This document shows, piece by piece, positions 49,675 to 60,746 of a DNA stretch of 64,000 nt (the stretch's first letter is position 1; every line of letters begins with the position of its first letter). Position numbers and translations under genes: made by a program. The notes below the pieces were generated by a model. That model saw only the letters and a program-made list of their open reading frames with translations. It was not told the DNA's origin and did no database searches. The DNA is taken from positions 6,479,475 to 6,543,474 of the forward strand of contig NC_039517.1 in assembly GCF_003672135.1 (NCBI RefSeq). The letters are read 5' to 3'. This DNA comes from Ooceraea biroi (taxonomy: Eukaryota; Arthropoda; Insecta; Hymenoptera; Formicidae).

Positions 49675-49682
49675 CTTTTATA
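49675..49682 (-). promoter_or_regulatory. TATA box (TATAAAAG) of the His-rich gene
   Basis: TATAAAAG on the minus strand. Initiator-like TCAGTT lies 19-24 bp downstream of the T, and TCCAGTT lies 31-37 bp downstream; the latter spacing fits the usual 30-31 bp better. Either implies a short 5' untranslated region of about 40-55 bases before the ATG at 49610. A TATA promoter is usual for tissue-specific, highly expressed insect genes such as those for secreted structural proteins. Confidence 0.7.
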
Positions 49683-49689
49683 GAGAGCA

Positions 49690-52280
49690 CCTAACCCGCG
49701 GCACTTTCTTCCGTGCTAAGCACCAATGTCGTTTACGACGGGGCTTAATGTTTTAATCGTCGTCATAATGCGCGCCGAACCGCGACCGGCATCGATCACC
49801 GGCTGCAATCGTTGAAATTCATTTGTGCCTAACGATTGTTCCATCGAGTCCATTTCCGCCGCGTGAAGAAGAAAGGAGGAAAAAGGCTGCTGGAGGAAGT
49901 GCCGATCACCTTCCGCTCGGTGGTCCCGCGCCTGATCGTAACGTTTACTTTCGGCAGACGTTATCGATCGTCGTTTAGTGGCAATTTTTTGTCGGACGCG
50001 ACGTAATGCATTTTTCAGAGTTAATTTCGTCCGAAGCACCATCATTCTTTTTCCCGTATTCGCGAAAGTACCCGTAATTTCTATGAATTTTTATACACTA
50101 TTTTTGTCCGACGATAATAAAGCATCCGGTGAATACGCATGTTAACGAGGACGTATGCGTAGATAAATAAACGACGGTTTGCGGCAATTTAAATTTTCGC
50201 CGATATTCATCTCGCGTGTAAACTCGTCGGCTGACAAAGTAACAGGATGACTTATAGCCGCGCTTATTATCCTGGTTAAAAAGTACCGGCAGCTCCCTGC
50301 CTAACTGCCGGAAATAAACGAGCGAGATGAGAGATGAACGGTGGGTATTTTAAGGCCCAATTATTGCCGCTAGCGATTGGCGTAATTTTACCTGTTTCTG
50401 TAATACTAATCGAATTTTCCGCTTTCACGTCACTTTCATATTCGCCCGCCTCCCTTGAGAGCAATGACAGCACTCACACACATAGACTGTTCCGCATATC
50501 GCATATTAAGCATATCTGCGCGATCAAGCAGAAATGAAGCAAGCGATGCATACGACTGTGTTAAATTAGTAACGTTTACTCAATAAGGCGAATCTTGTGA
50601 CGTCTTCCTACGTTGCTTGCATTGACACGGGCGCTCGGGACGATCATTAATATTAATGCATCCGATAATGTACTTACGACGACATGATGGATTAAGCAAA
50701 CTTCATCTCGAGTTATTACGGGATAAAATTAATTAATGGCACGTACACAGCGAGGAAATATATAATGTATCGATTTTCGTTTGGACCTATAAAATAATAT
50801 TGCATCAAGAAACAGTTTATTGCTATAATATTACAGCATATGAATTTGATATGTCATTACGATATCCACGGGCGTTAATTCGTAACGATAATTCAGTATC
50901 GCAAATTTCGTACGTCAAGGTTCACGAATTAATTCATTTGCACCGATTATCCTACAAATCGGCCGGCTATCAGCGTCAAATGACCAATGCAAATGAGCGA
51001 CGAGTTTCGAATACGGTTTCGAGATAAAGTTTCGAGATGTCTCGCTGGAAATATCCCTTCCGCCCACGTACTCGGAAGCTGAGAGCGCCGGATTGAGCCG
51101 GAGGAGCATTAGAATTCTCCGATAGTCTAAAGATTATTGTTAGCATCTCAGCGGATGTCTCTCCCTATCACGAATATCACACGTTTAAACGTTCTCATGA
51201 AACGGCGATAAAGATAAACGCTCGTCGCAGCAACGTCGCTCACAAGACTAGCGTGCCATCGCAGTGCTATGTCTACATCCCCATAATACTCTATGGTACT
51301 CTCGTAAAATATTTATCCACCAGGGAGTTCCATGGTGGCAGTTTGTCTTATGTATTCATAGTTGTCGATTCCCCGCTTCGCCGTCAGCGGATTCTTTTTT
51401 ATCAGGAAGTCTTATCCGTGATTCTCTTTTCTCGAATCTCCAATTTCCTTTCTGTACGTCACTGTCGTACGTCAGCTTCACGCATACTACTCCTGCGGAT
51501 ATGATCTTCTGAGAATGTTTATTGGTACTGTTACGTACGTTCTGCTGTTTTACGAAATTCTTCTGGCGGATGCTTACATTTGTTCTCGTTTTAATTCAAT
51601 TAAAGAATGATTTAGAATCTGTTACGTCTTTTTAATATCTTTGTTAATCTCCTAGTTTGTACACAATTCTCCTCATTCCGCTCGAACTGCAGTTGGATAA
51701 GACTTAGCGAGAACTTCTCCGGGCTTTTAGTGTACCGATCTTCCGATTAGGGAGTCGTAATATTTGTTTAATGCGCAGTTAGATAGCGAGAGAGTACCAA
51801 ACGCTGAGGTAAACGGGAATTCGTAACCGAGTGGAAGGATGAGGGGGGATGAAAGAGGACATTATTACACCGTCGAGCCGCAAACCTTCCACCGCTCCGT
51901 TCTCTCCATCTTCCGAAGCTGTAGCGTTACCGGCGGCCTGGTAATTATTTCCGCACGATTTTCCCGGCGATATGCCGGCGTGTTGTGTCGAAATTTACGA
52001 AACAAACGACAGCGCGGAATCGATCGAGGCGCGTTAAGTCCCGCTCCTCGCGCAATTCGAGACATTCCAAGACGTAGCTTACAATTACGTGTGGGTGGCA
52101 AGGATAATTACAAAGGGAATTTCGTGACGCGGCGGGAACCGCGCTCCGAAATGTGATGGGAGAAATTTTTCGACTTGACGTCTCCGGCGTCGCTATCGAT
52201 TTAAGCATTAGCGTCCCGCCGTGATAATAGAACAGCCGTTTACGTGCACTATCAGCCTCGCGCCATCGGTACGTCAGTTA
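49690..52280. other. Upstream flank of the His-rich gene, no gene recognised
   Basis: Mixed AT-rich and moderately GC-rich DNA between the TATA box and the second foldback MITE. Enhancers are expected, but no named site can be supported. Open frames are short and without features. Confidence 0.5.
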
Positions 52281-52284
52281 TTAA

Positions 52285-52986
52285 GGGGGGAGCCTGCTTT
52301 AGAACGCTGAAAATAAGGTATATTTTACGAATTGTTTTTGGAGAAACTATACAGCGGATCATTATAAAACTTTTATGCATTTATTAGTACATGTTTAAAG
52401 ATAAAAAAATTATTTTTTTATTTGAATATATCGCTTGTAGAGGTCGTCCTGGAGAAATCTTAGTGCAGCCGCGTCGCCGGTATTGCAAATTGGTGAGCAT
52501 TCTCCTGCCTCCAAATTTCGTCTAAACTGAAAAATTGAAATATCTTCTCGTTATTTATGAATTCCCATCGTCGATGAACCAAAGAGAGAAGAAAAAAGTT
52601 GAAAAGTATCAAAATGGTGGAGCTTACAACACAAAAGTACGATTTTTAGGCAAAGTTTTTGAACTTTTTCATGCAAAAATAATTGTTTAACTTAATGTTT
52701 TTATGAATATTAAAGGTTCATCGACGATGGGAATTCATAAATAACGAGAAAATATTTCAATTTTTCAGTTTGGATGAAATTTGGAGGCAGGAGAATGCTC
52801 ACCAATTTACAATGCCTCCAGGACGACCTCTACAGGCGATATATTCAAATCAAAAAATAATTTTTTTTATCTTTAAACATGTACTAATAAATGCATCAAA
52901 GTTTTATAATGATCCGCTGTATAGTTTCTTCAAAAAAATTCGTAAAATTATACCTTATTTTCAACGTTCTAAAGCAGACTCCCCCC
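52285..52986. mobile_element. Foldback MITE, copy 2
   Basis: 702 bp, same family as the element at 10954-11671. Left arm 52285-52580, right arm 52715-52986, flanked by TTAA at 52281-52284 and 52987-52990. The left arms of the two copies are nearly identical. The right arm here lacks 17 bp between two ATGCC pentamers that copy 1 retains, a deletion typical of slippage at a short repeat. The open frame seen across 52770-53135 is read-through of the right arm into flanking DNA and is not a gene. Confidence 0.92.
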
Positions 52987-52990
52987 TTAA

Positions 52991-55900
52991 GTGGCGGCTA
53001 CATTATTTTCTCAGCTTCGCCGGGCTTTTCTCCCGCTTGCCGGCTTTGCGACTCAGTCATTATGACGCCAACGATCTCGTGTCTGCGAGATTAATTCTCA
53101 ATATCGCGTCCGCGTCAGCCTTCTCCTCGAACTGATTTATTTGATTACCTTGATTCACGTCATATTCGCATTGGCTGCATGGACGGTAACGTGGTAGTTT
53201 GGAAGAAAGAGCTCATTAGTCAGTGGACGTGCAGTGATCGTGCCTGCAGACGCGATTCGATAATAACGGCATCATTCGCGCGTTTCATGCAATATGCATC
53301 GGCCGGCAATTTCGCGTTTCGCGGCTTCTGAATTTTCGAGCGTCATGTCAGCGGCGCGCGTTACTCTTTTTGCGCCCGTGATCTGTCACGCCTCGCTGAT
53401 GTTCTGAATTTTTCAGTGCGACGCATCGCGTTGGCGACATCGAGTGACATCCGGGGAAAAACCACCGCATTCGCGGCGCGCGAGGCTTGCATTCTGTAAA
53501 TTGGTGTGTAATGACACGCAATAATAATGCGCGCGGCGTGTACACGCCGTGCATAATCCACAGCAGAGCGGAGGGCGTCAAGAATAATGACGAGTTAATC
53601 GGAAACGGAGGACGGTCCGACGCGAAGATATCCGGTGAAAAACGACGGGCGTCGGCGTCGGGACGTCATGCTGTACAACATCATTTATTCTTCATCCGTG
53701 GCAGGAACAGCGGTAAGGGGCACGAATAAAACCGCTAAGCAAGTTGGAAGGAACATCGAGCGGGAAGAGACGAGTGAGAAGAAGAATCGAGAAAAAGGGA
53801 GAGGGAAAATGAAGAGAGAGAGGAGGAAGAGAACAGGGGTGGGTGGAGATAAAAAGTACGGTAAATAGACGTCAGATACACCCTCCTAAAATAACTGGCG
53901 CAGAAATTCTCCATCGTTTCTCCAACCTTCGCCACCTCTGTTTCGGCTGCTATCGCTCGCATCCGCGAGCGGAATCGATCACCGAAGAGAATAAAATCTG
54001 ACCGAATGCCGATTCGATCACCATTTTCCAATAACGATTATTATCCGTGCAAACACACGCGAAAATTTCGTACCGTACCGTTTCTTCGAGCTGGTCGTCA
54101 GAGTGTATATTAGAGGGAAGCCGAGATAATTGCATGCCTCTTAGAGCGTTGCCTAGGTCGTTTCTTGCAAGCGACAATAACGGCAAGAGCGCTTAAGAGC
54201 AGTGTGTGCATTCGCGAATGCATTTGAGAAAATTACGGTTTTTGTATTTTTGGTTTGCGCTCTTCATTCTGGGAGATGGTTATGTCTCGCCAGATTCCGG
54301 AGCTTCGAGGATTAGATGCGGATCATTAACACCTTGCGGATAAACGTCTTGCCCTCGCGTGTTTAGATGATTTTTCTGATTTCGTTCCTCTCCCTTCCTT
54401 TCTGCTCCGAAAATCATAAGGAAAGTGTGCCATTGATAACAGAATAAAATTGCATAAACTCGTCCGTGTATAACTTATGTAGGTGAAACTACACAATTAG
54501 CATTATTACAATGAGGACTTTTATCAAGTCCTTTTTTCACTCGTGCTTCTCGGTATCGTTTCCGTACGCAATATTAAATTAGCAATAACGAGAAACGGTT
54601 TTAATCAGTGACGATAACGAGAGTTCTATCTCCTCTCCGCCTCCCCTCTTTGTCATTTTAGCCTCCCCGTTCATCTCCTTTCGACTCCAACTTGCGGAAC
54701 AAGGCGGAAGCTTAAAGTTTAGCAGCCTGTTGTCTCAACGACTTCCTACGAATTAAGAACCGGTTTAAATTATGAACGCCTCCGTCGTATCTCGAAACGC
54801 GAAATTTGCATACCAAAGAGAAACGCCTCGTCTCGCGTACCAAACAACTTGTTCGTTCTCTCTTTGACGAACGTTGCGATCCGTTGCGAAATCCGAAGCG
54901 AGTCGCATGTTCATAAAGGAGAAACGTCCGACAAATTGCGAGCACTTACGAATTTATGAGCATTCTCCACTGCCTTGTCAACCATTTTCGGCAAATGCTG
55001 TTTCAAGTTTCATGCAGAGACATCTCGAGCTTTGAATATCGGCTACAGGTTGAATTTAAAGGTATGTCCACTCTTTTAAAGCGGATTATTATCACATTAT
55101 CACAGCGTGTATTTAGTGCTTTAAAGAAACCTATGCCACTAACATTTCTAATAGCGTGGAGAATAACGTGCAATCAGTTTTTCATCACATAGTTGACAGC
55201 AACTCGAACAGATTTGTCTTTAGCCGCAGAGAGTTACGACTCTCCTCCGCGTGATTTACAAGCCACGAAGTTTACGCATTACGCGATAATAAGCCACTAC
55301 ATCGCGGCAGCCGCGCGATAATTGCCGCAAGCGTATCTGGAACTAATCCGCTTTCAGGAGAAAAATTCGTCTGCTCGCTTGCCCACGCGCGCGCGCGTGA
55401 TTAAACGCAGCCTCGCAATCATACGCGTCTCGGCAGCATTTTTCTCCCTAAATCCCGACTTACCGGTCGGCGCCATAAATTCACCTGGACCAGCAAACAC
55501 CGCGCACTTCCGTGCGATGCATACGAGCATCCCTTTTTTCTCGCTTGCGCTCGCGAGTAGTCGCAGAGCGGTACATCTTTTCCGCGCCGCAGTCATATTC
55601 AATTCAGCTTCCACCTCGCGCTTGCGGGACTACTTACCGGCTTTCTCGTTTTTTTTCTCTTCTCTTCTTCTGCTTCCTTCCTCCTTTCTTTTTTCATGCT
55701 TCGCCGAAAGTAGAGGTATGCCGACCGCGGTATTTCGCCGCATTCGCGCGCGAATGACGCGAGCGCGCCGGAAATGTTAGAACGCGTGTTAAAATGCACG
55801 TACCGGCAGGGGATTGAGCATCCAGGGGGACGAGGAAGTACGCAAAACCCGCTGTTTAGCGACCATTGTGCTAACCGTGCCAGTGCTGATTGCCGTCCGC

Positions 55901-58753
55901 CTTAAAACCATTAGCCACTCTCGCAGGATGGAAATTCCATCCCTCCCGCGCCGGGCGCGATTACTTCAGCGCCTCAGCATCCGGACCCGGAAAGACGGTC
56001 GGCGGCGTTTCCGCCGGAATGCTGGATTTCATTCCGCTACCTCGAATCCTGGCAGGCTTATTGGCAAGGGGCGACAGTCGGTACACGTCCGCAAAGGCAC
56101 GTGATCGTAATCCTTTTCTTACTCTTATCCTGTACCCGAGATTCCCTTCCTTTCTGTACCCCCGTTACCCCGTTGGCGCGTTCCTCCTGTCTTACCCTTT
56201 TCGCCTCTTTCTCTTCCTCTCTTGGCAGCCGGAAGTTACTGCCACTTCTGTCGACGCTATTTTCCCCATGACGCGCATTCTTCGTACCTCCCCTGGTTTG
56301 CTCCTCGCTTCCCCCTTCGTTTCCCCCTTCGTTTCCTTCCTCATAGCCTTTTTGCGGACCTTTCGGAGTAGGTTACTGCGGTTGCGTGAAACCGTAAAGC
56401 GCTCGCGACGATTTTGCCACTAGCTTTTGCCAAGTGTTTTATTTGAAAACTTGGTTGGTTAGCATAGTTGGAGGTTTATATTTAAAGCATATCCATGCAG
56501 AATTGTTTTCTGCTTTTGGTTTCTGGCTTTAACATTTCTCGTTTTACGCGTAGTTATTTGTGAATAGCTGGTATATATATTGTGACAAACAAAATGTACC
56601 GCCAAACAATTCAACAAGTATCTGGTTTCCGTGGCTACGTGAAAGTGTGTCGAGTGGCGATCGTCAAAGTTATCGCCTTATTCCAGCCGCGTAATCAGCC
56701 TTGTTTCGATGACGATCCCTTTCCGCTCGAGCGAGCTTTACGAAGAGTTCGGATGAAAAGGCAGTCACTTAGAAGCCCCAAAATTCAGCATTCGCGCGAA
56801 GCAAAAACATGACAGACTTTCGCAGGACTTCCGTCTGATAATCTTTATATCTCTTTTATAGGTAATCGATATCAAGGAACCCAGAATGGTTTTCTATCGG
56901 TTTCTGCCTGTAATCTCGAATGGCTGGTAATCCTTTAATGCCTGTATAATGCTCAGCAGTATTTCATGACGCAAAAATGATAAAATAACGTGTAGTCTCA
57001 ATAGCTAAAAATTTTAAAGTGGCTTGATATGAACAAACTTAAAATAAATTCTAATTTTCAATTATATTTAATTCTATCAAGAATATACACAGAAAATATA
57101 TTGTGTGCACAATTACAAATATTCGGGTAAAATCAAAAAGTATTCATCTTGTCTCAAGTTATAATTTTTCATATAGTCCCCCAAGTGACGCAGATTAATT
57201 AAATAATAAAACTTGAAAAAGACAAAGAGAGAGAGATATATCTTTGTGAGATAGATTTATCATCTACTAATGATTACAAGGGGATAATAATATCCTTGCA
57301 CGCTTCGCGGCGATGTATCGTCTCAAGACGTATTCCGTGATAATGCGACGCCGATTATATTTTCTCAAAGTTGGCGTCAGTAAGTCTCTCGGCACTTGGT
57401 CGATTTCGTCCCCTCGTTTCGCCAAAGGCGTGGAGGATCTCCGAAATCTTTTATTTGGCCGACGGCGACCCCGTGAAATTGGAACGCGGCTCCCCCGGGC
57501 GAGAAGCCTAAGAGATCTATGGTTCCGGAGCCGGGTTCTCACGCGGAAGATCTCGGGGTTGGGAGCCGCCATGGGGTTTGACCACGGCGTCATCCTAACC
57601 CGGTAAGGTCCGCGTTAGGCTCCGAGCCGCTGGAATTCGCCGCGCCCGACCTCGCTTGATTTACGCCGTTGCCCAAGTTTTATCGCCCCGTCTATCAAAC
57701 CACTCTCGCCGGCGATCGAATCCCGCGGGATCCGGCGAGTCCTGAAGGAAGCCACGCTTAATCCCTGGAGCGGAGACGAGTTCGCTGCCACCGACTCGTT
57801 CATGAGCGCACGACCGATCGAATTTGCCTTATTCGTCACGTAGCTCACTCGTAACTATTCGTCATCGTGTTCATGACTTTTGGATTTCCGGATCGGTCGC
57901 AAACGTGATTTGTATCGGACAACGTTGTGGCATCTCCTACACGGCGAAGCGAACTTGTTGGTAGAATTTTTCGCGTCGCGAACTTCCCCCGTGGACTTTC
58001 CGATCCGTCCGTCCTTCCGGATTATCGACCACTCCGCTGTCAACTATCGACATCGCCAGTAATCCGCCAGGGTAGAAAAATAACGACTTCCTTGACGGTG
58101 CTTCGATTAAAGTTACTCTCCGCGCGATGGAAGATGCGAAGTATCGACATCGGCTCCCGGCATGCGGGGAGGATCCGCGCATTATCGATAGCGAGGGACC
58201 CTTACGAACGAAAAGGGAACGGATATCGCACGCGCGTCGCGGAACACGCGGAGCGGTGCCGGGAATAAACGATACGCGATCTGAAAGTAAAATCGGCCGT
58301 ATTACGTAGCCGATTCGCCGATTGTTTCGCGCGACATGACTCCCAAGTCGCGGAACCAATTCGGCCAATTAAACCCCGCTATTTGTCTTCCGAGGAGTCG
58401 TCTCTTCCCACGTAATCCACAGAACTTTTCATCCAAGAAGGATGCAGCCTCCACAACCGCCGCGCGTTTCCCCGTGGGAATAAAGAATCTAAGTCGTTTT
58501 CTCTGCGCCACCAAATTGACCCGGAACCGGCGCTGCCGCGCGGCCCGCGCGCGCCCACCTCATAAATATTTAAATCTAATGAACTTTACAGACCGTGTAG
58601 ATTCAAATCAGGACTTCCTAAAGGACTCTCCGTATGCTGCATTTCCGCGGCACGCCGCGGCGGGATCGTTTTCGGCGAGCAACGGTGACGTGTTCAGCCG
58701 ATTGGGAATAATTGAACGCTGGGAAATATGTAGGCAGCCTCGCGACTTTACGC
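52991..58753. other. 5.8-kb interval without a supportable gene
   Basis: Open frames occur but show no domain, signal peptide with splice context, or recognisable family. Purine-rich DNA at 53745-53850 and pyrimidine-rich DNA at 55640-55700 and 56100-56345 account for several of them. A strong-Kozak ATG with a nearby donor at 57572-57603 (plus) is noted among the findings. No RNA gene was recognised. Confidence 0.5.
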
Positions 58754-58758
58754 GGACC
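58754..58758. repeat. GGACC target-site duplication, left
   Basis: Identical to 59902-59906, immediately outside the heptamer CACAGTG at 58759-58765. Confidence 0.85.
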
Positions 58759-58841
58759 CACAGTGGGCCAGAAAGCATGCAAAAGCGGACAAAATTCAAG
58801 ATTTCTTTAGACTTTTCTGAAATTCGAGGTACTTGAGGTTT

Positions 58842-58999
58842 TGAGGTTGCTGATAACGAATCTGACATGGAAAATTCAATATTCAAATTAGTGGATCCAA
58901 TATGGCGGTCAATATCTATTAATTTTGATCGGATTTGTATGGAACTTGATATTTAATGGTTTTCAAGGTTGCTGATAACGAATCTGACATGAAAAATTC
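58842..58999. repeat. Duplicated 37-bp segment inside the Transib-like element
   Basis: AGGTTGCTGATAACGAATCT followed by GACATG(G/A)AAAATTC occurs at about 58844-58877 and 58966-58999, 122 bp apart, with one or two differences. Confidence 0.9.
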
Positions 59000-59210
59000 C
59001 TACTCCCTACTCGGAGCGTACGAGCGCCGCGAGAGACAGTGCCGGCACGGTAGAGCGGCCTATCAGCAGATGGGGCACCGTTGCGTAGGACAAAATATTT
59101 TCTATTTGTTACATTTAGAACAATGAGAAATAAACTAGCGAGATAAATTGTCGAACTTAAAACTTTGGTGTCTATCCGTCAAACTAGCTTTATATCGTGA
59201 AAAAATGCAT

Positions 59211-59330
59211 TCTATATATTAACATATATATATTAATATTATATATATACCTATATATTATACATATATATAATATTAATATATATATTAACATTAATAA
59301 ATATATTACTATTAATAAATATTCGCTATC
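59211..59330. repeat. AT-rich imperfect palindromic block
   Basis: About 120 bp of TATATATTAA(T/C) and its complement in alternating orientation, within the Transib-like element. Likely cruciform-prone. Confidence 0.8.
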
Positions 59331-59901
59331 ACGTGAATTAATGCACCTTATTGTACGTATCTAGTCGCGTAATCGTAGCAAATCTGGGCGATTTAAAACT
59401 CATGTACACATAGCAAATTACAGTATTCGCAAAATATCGCCGAATAAGTTTAAAGTAGACATTATAATGAAGATCCTGACACCTTCAATTTTTGATTAGA
59501 AAGTAGAGTCTCGGGGAGCAGGAAAACAATAACCTGTACAAAAGCGAAATGAATAAAATTGATTTCACAAGAAGTCATGATACTCAAATCAGGTTAACGT
59601 CCACAGATCTTTATTAGCTTTTTCAAATTCAAATACCCGTAATACTGATATTACATAAAAGAAAAACCTTTAAAAGTGATAAGCTAAATTTTTCATATGA
59701 GAAAAAGAAATTATAAATACGTTAGGAAACAAACAACATTTTTCTTGTTCATGATGCCCCTATATGAACAAATATTGAATAACCTGTAAAAACATTTCGC
59801 TACGGCCACTTCAACTACTCTATTTTAAGATATCGTGATAATTGAGTAAAAATTTGAGTGTTGGTTTTTTGCCACTTTTGTGCGTTTTCTGGCCCACTGT
59901 G

Positions 59902-59906
59902 GGACC
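59902..59906. repeat. GGACC target-site duplication, right
   Basis: Identical to 58754-58758, immediately outside the inverted heptamer CACTGTG at 59895-59901. Confidence 0.85.
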
Positions 59907-60723
59907 TTATAAATCCCAGACGCAGTAGGGAATAAGGAAACAGCGAGAGATATGTTCCGCACGATAGGAAAGAGGGAGGAATCATAGCAATTGCGAGACA
60001 ATCACGCGTTCGGAGAGATGCATAGCTGTTGGAGTGATTTTGATTCTGATTTCTGTTGCTTCTGTATATACTAATGTACAGAATAATGTGCGCCGAAAGC
60101 TGAAGAATATATTACGTAATTTTTGGGAAAAATCATGTCACTTTGATACGCAACGTAATACTCATCAATTATCTAAGGATGTTTACGTAAGAATCGTTCT
60201 ACAAAACTGAGACTCTCGCGGAACGTTTCACTTGCTGCGATTCACACAATGACGTTATTTGAAACATACTTTTATGTGAGAATGGAATAAGCTTTCTTCA
60301 TTATCGGGGTATGTTGAAATACCGGTAATGTTTGATTCTTATTGTCAATCCCTAGCGTTTCTTCATCCTGGCATTTAGACATTTTATTTGTTCCGGAGTT
60401 TTCTTAGAATTCTCCTCGCTGTTACCAAAGTATCAGAGAATTCAATCGGCTCTCTCTTTCGCTCTCTCTTGGAGCATTCTTTTTACGTTAGAAATGCAAT
60501 ATAACGCCATCGTTGCCGACGAACGACGTTGCGACCGCGCATTTTATCCACTCCATCGAGAATAATTGGATGTTGGTCGACGAAAAAGTGGCAGATAACT
60601 CGTGTGGATTTACAGAGCGGAGCTGTATCGACAGCTCGTGTAATTCCAGCGTCAAGAATATCGATGAACAACAAGGATAATCTTTTTTCCAATTTCCGCA
60701 CTGCACTCAAAATTTCCTGTCGA

Positions 60724-60746
60724 TCATCATCGTCGTCGTCGTCGTC
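60724..60746. repeat. (ATC)(GTC)n trinucleotide run
   Basis: ATCATCATC passing into five GTC units on the plus strand. Confidence 0.85.

Larger units (their letters stand above)
58759..59901. mobile_element. Transib-like non-autonomous DNA transposon, 1143 bp
   Basis: The ends are inverted repeats of about 36 bp: CACAGTGGGCCAGAAA then C(A/G)-rich and AAAAG(C/T)GG on both sides. GGACC stands at 58754-58758 and 59902-59906 as a 5-bp target-site duplication. Known for Transib: 5-bp GC-rich duplications and termini beginning CACWRTG, related to the RAG recombination signal. The interior has no transposase. It contains a duplicated 37-bp segment, a GC-rich patch (about 59000-59080) and an AT palindromic block (59211-59330). 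The interior phrase GGATCCAATATGGCGG is of a kind repeated in insect transposons. The superfamily assignment rests on termini and duplication only. Confidence 0.85.

Noticed and set aside
52770..53135. 121-residue plus-strand open frame
   Set aside because: Reads out of the right arm of foldback MITE copy 2 into flanking DNA.
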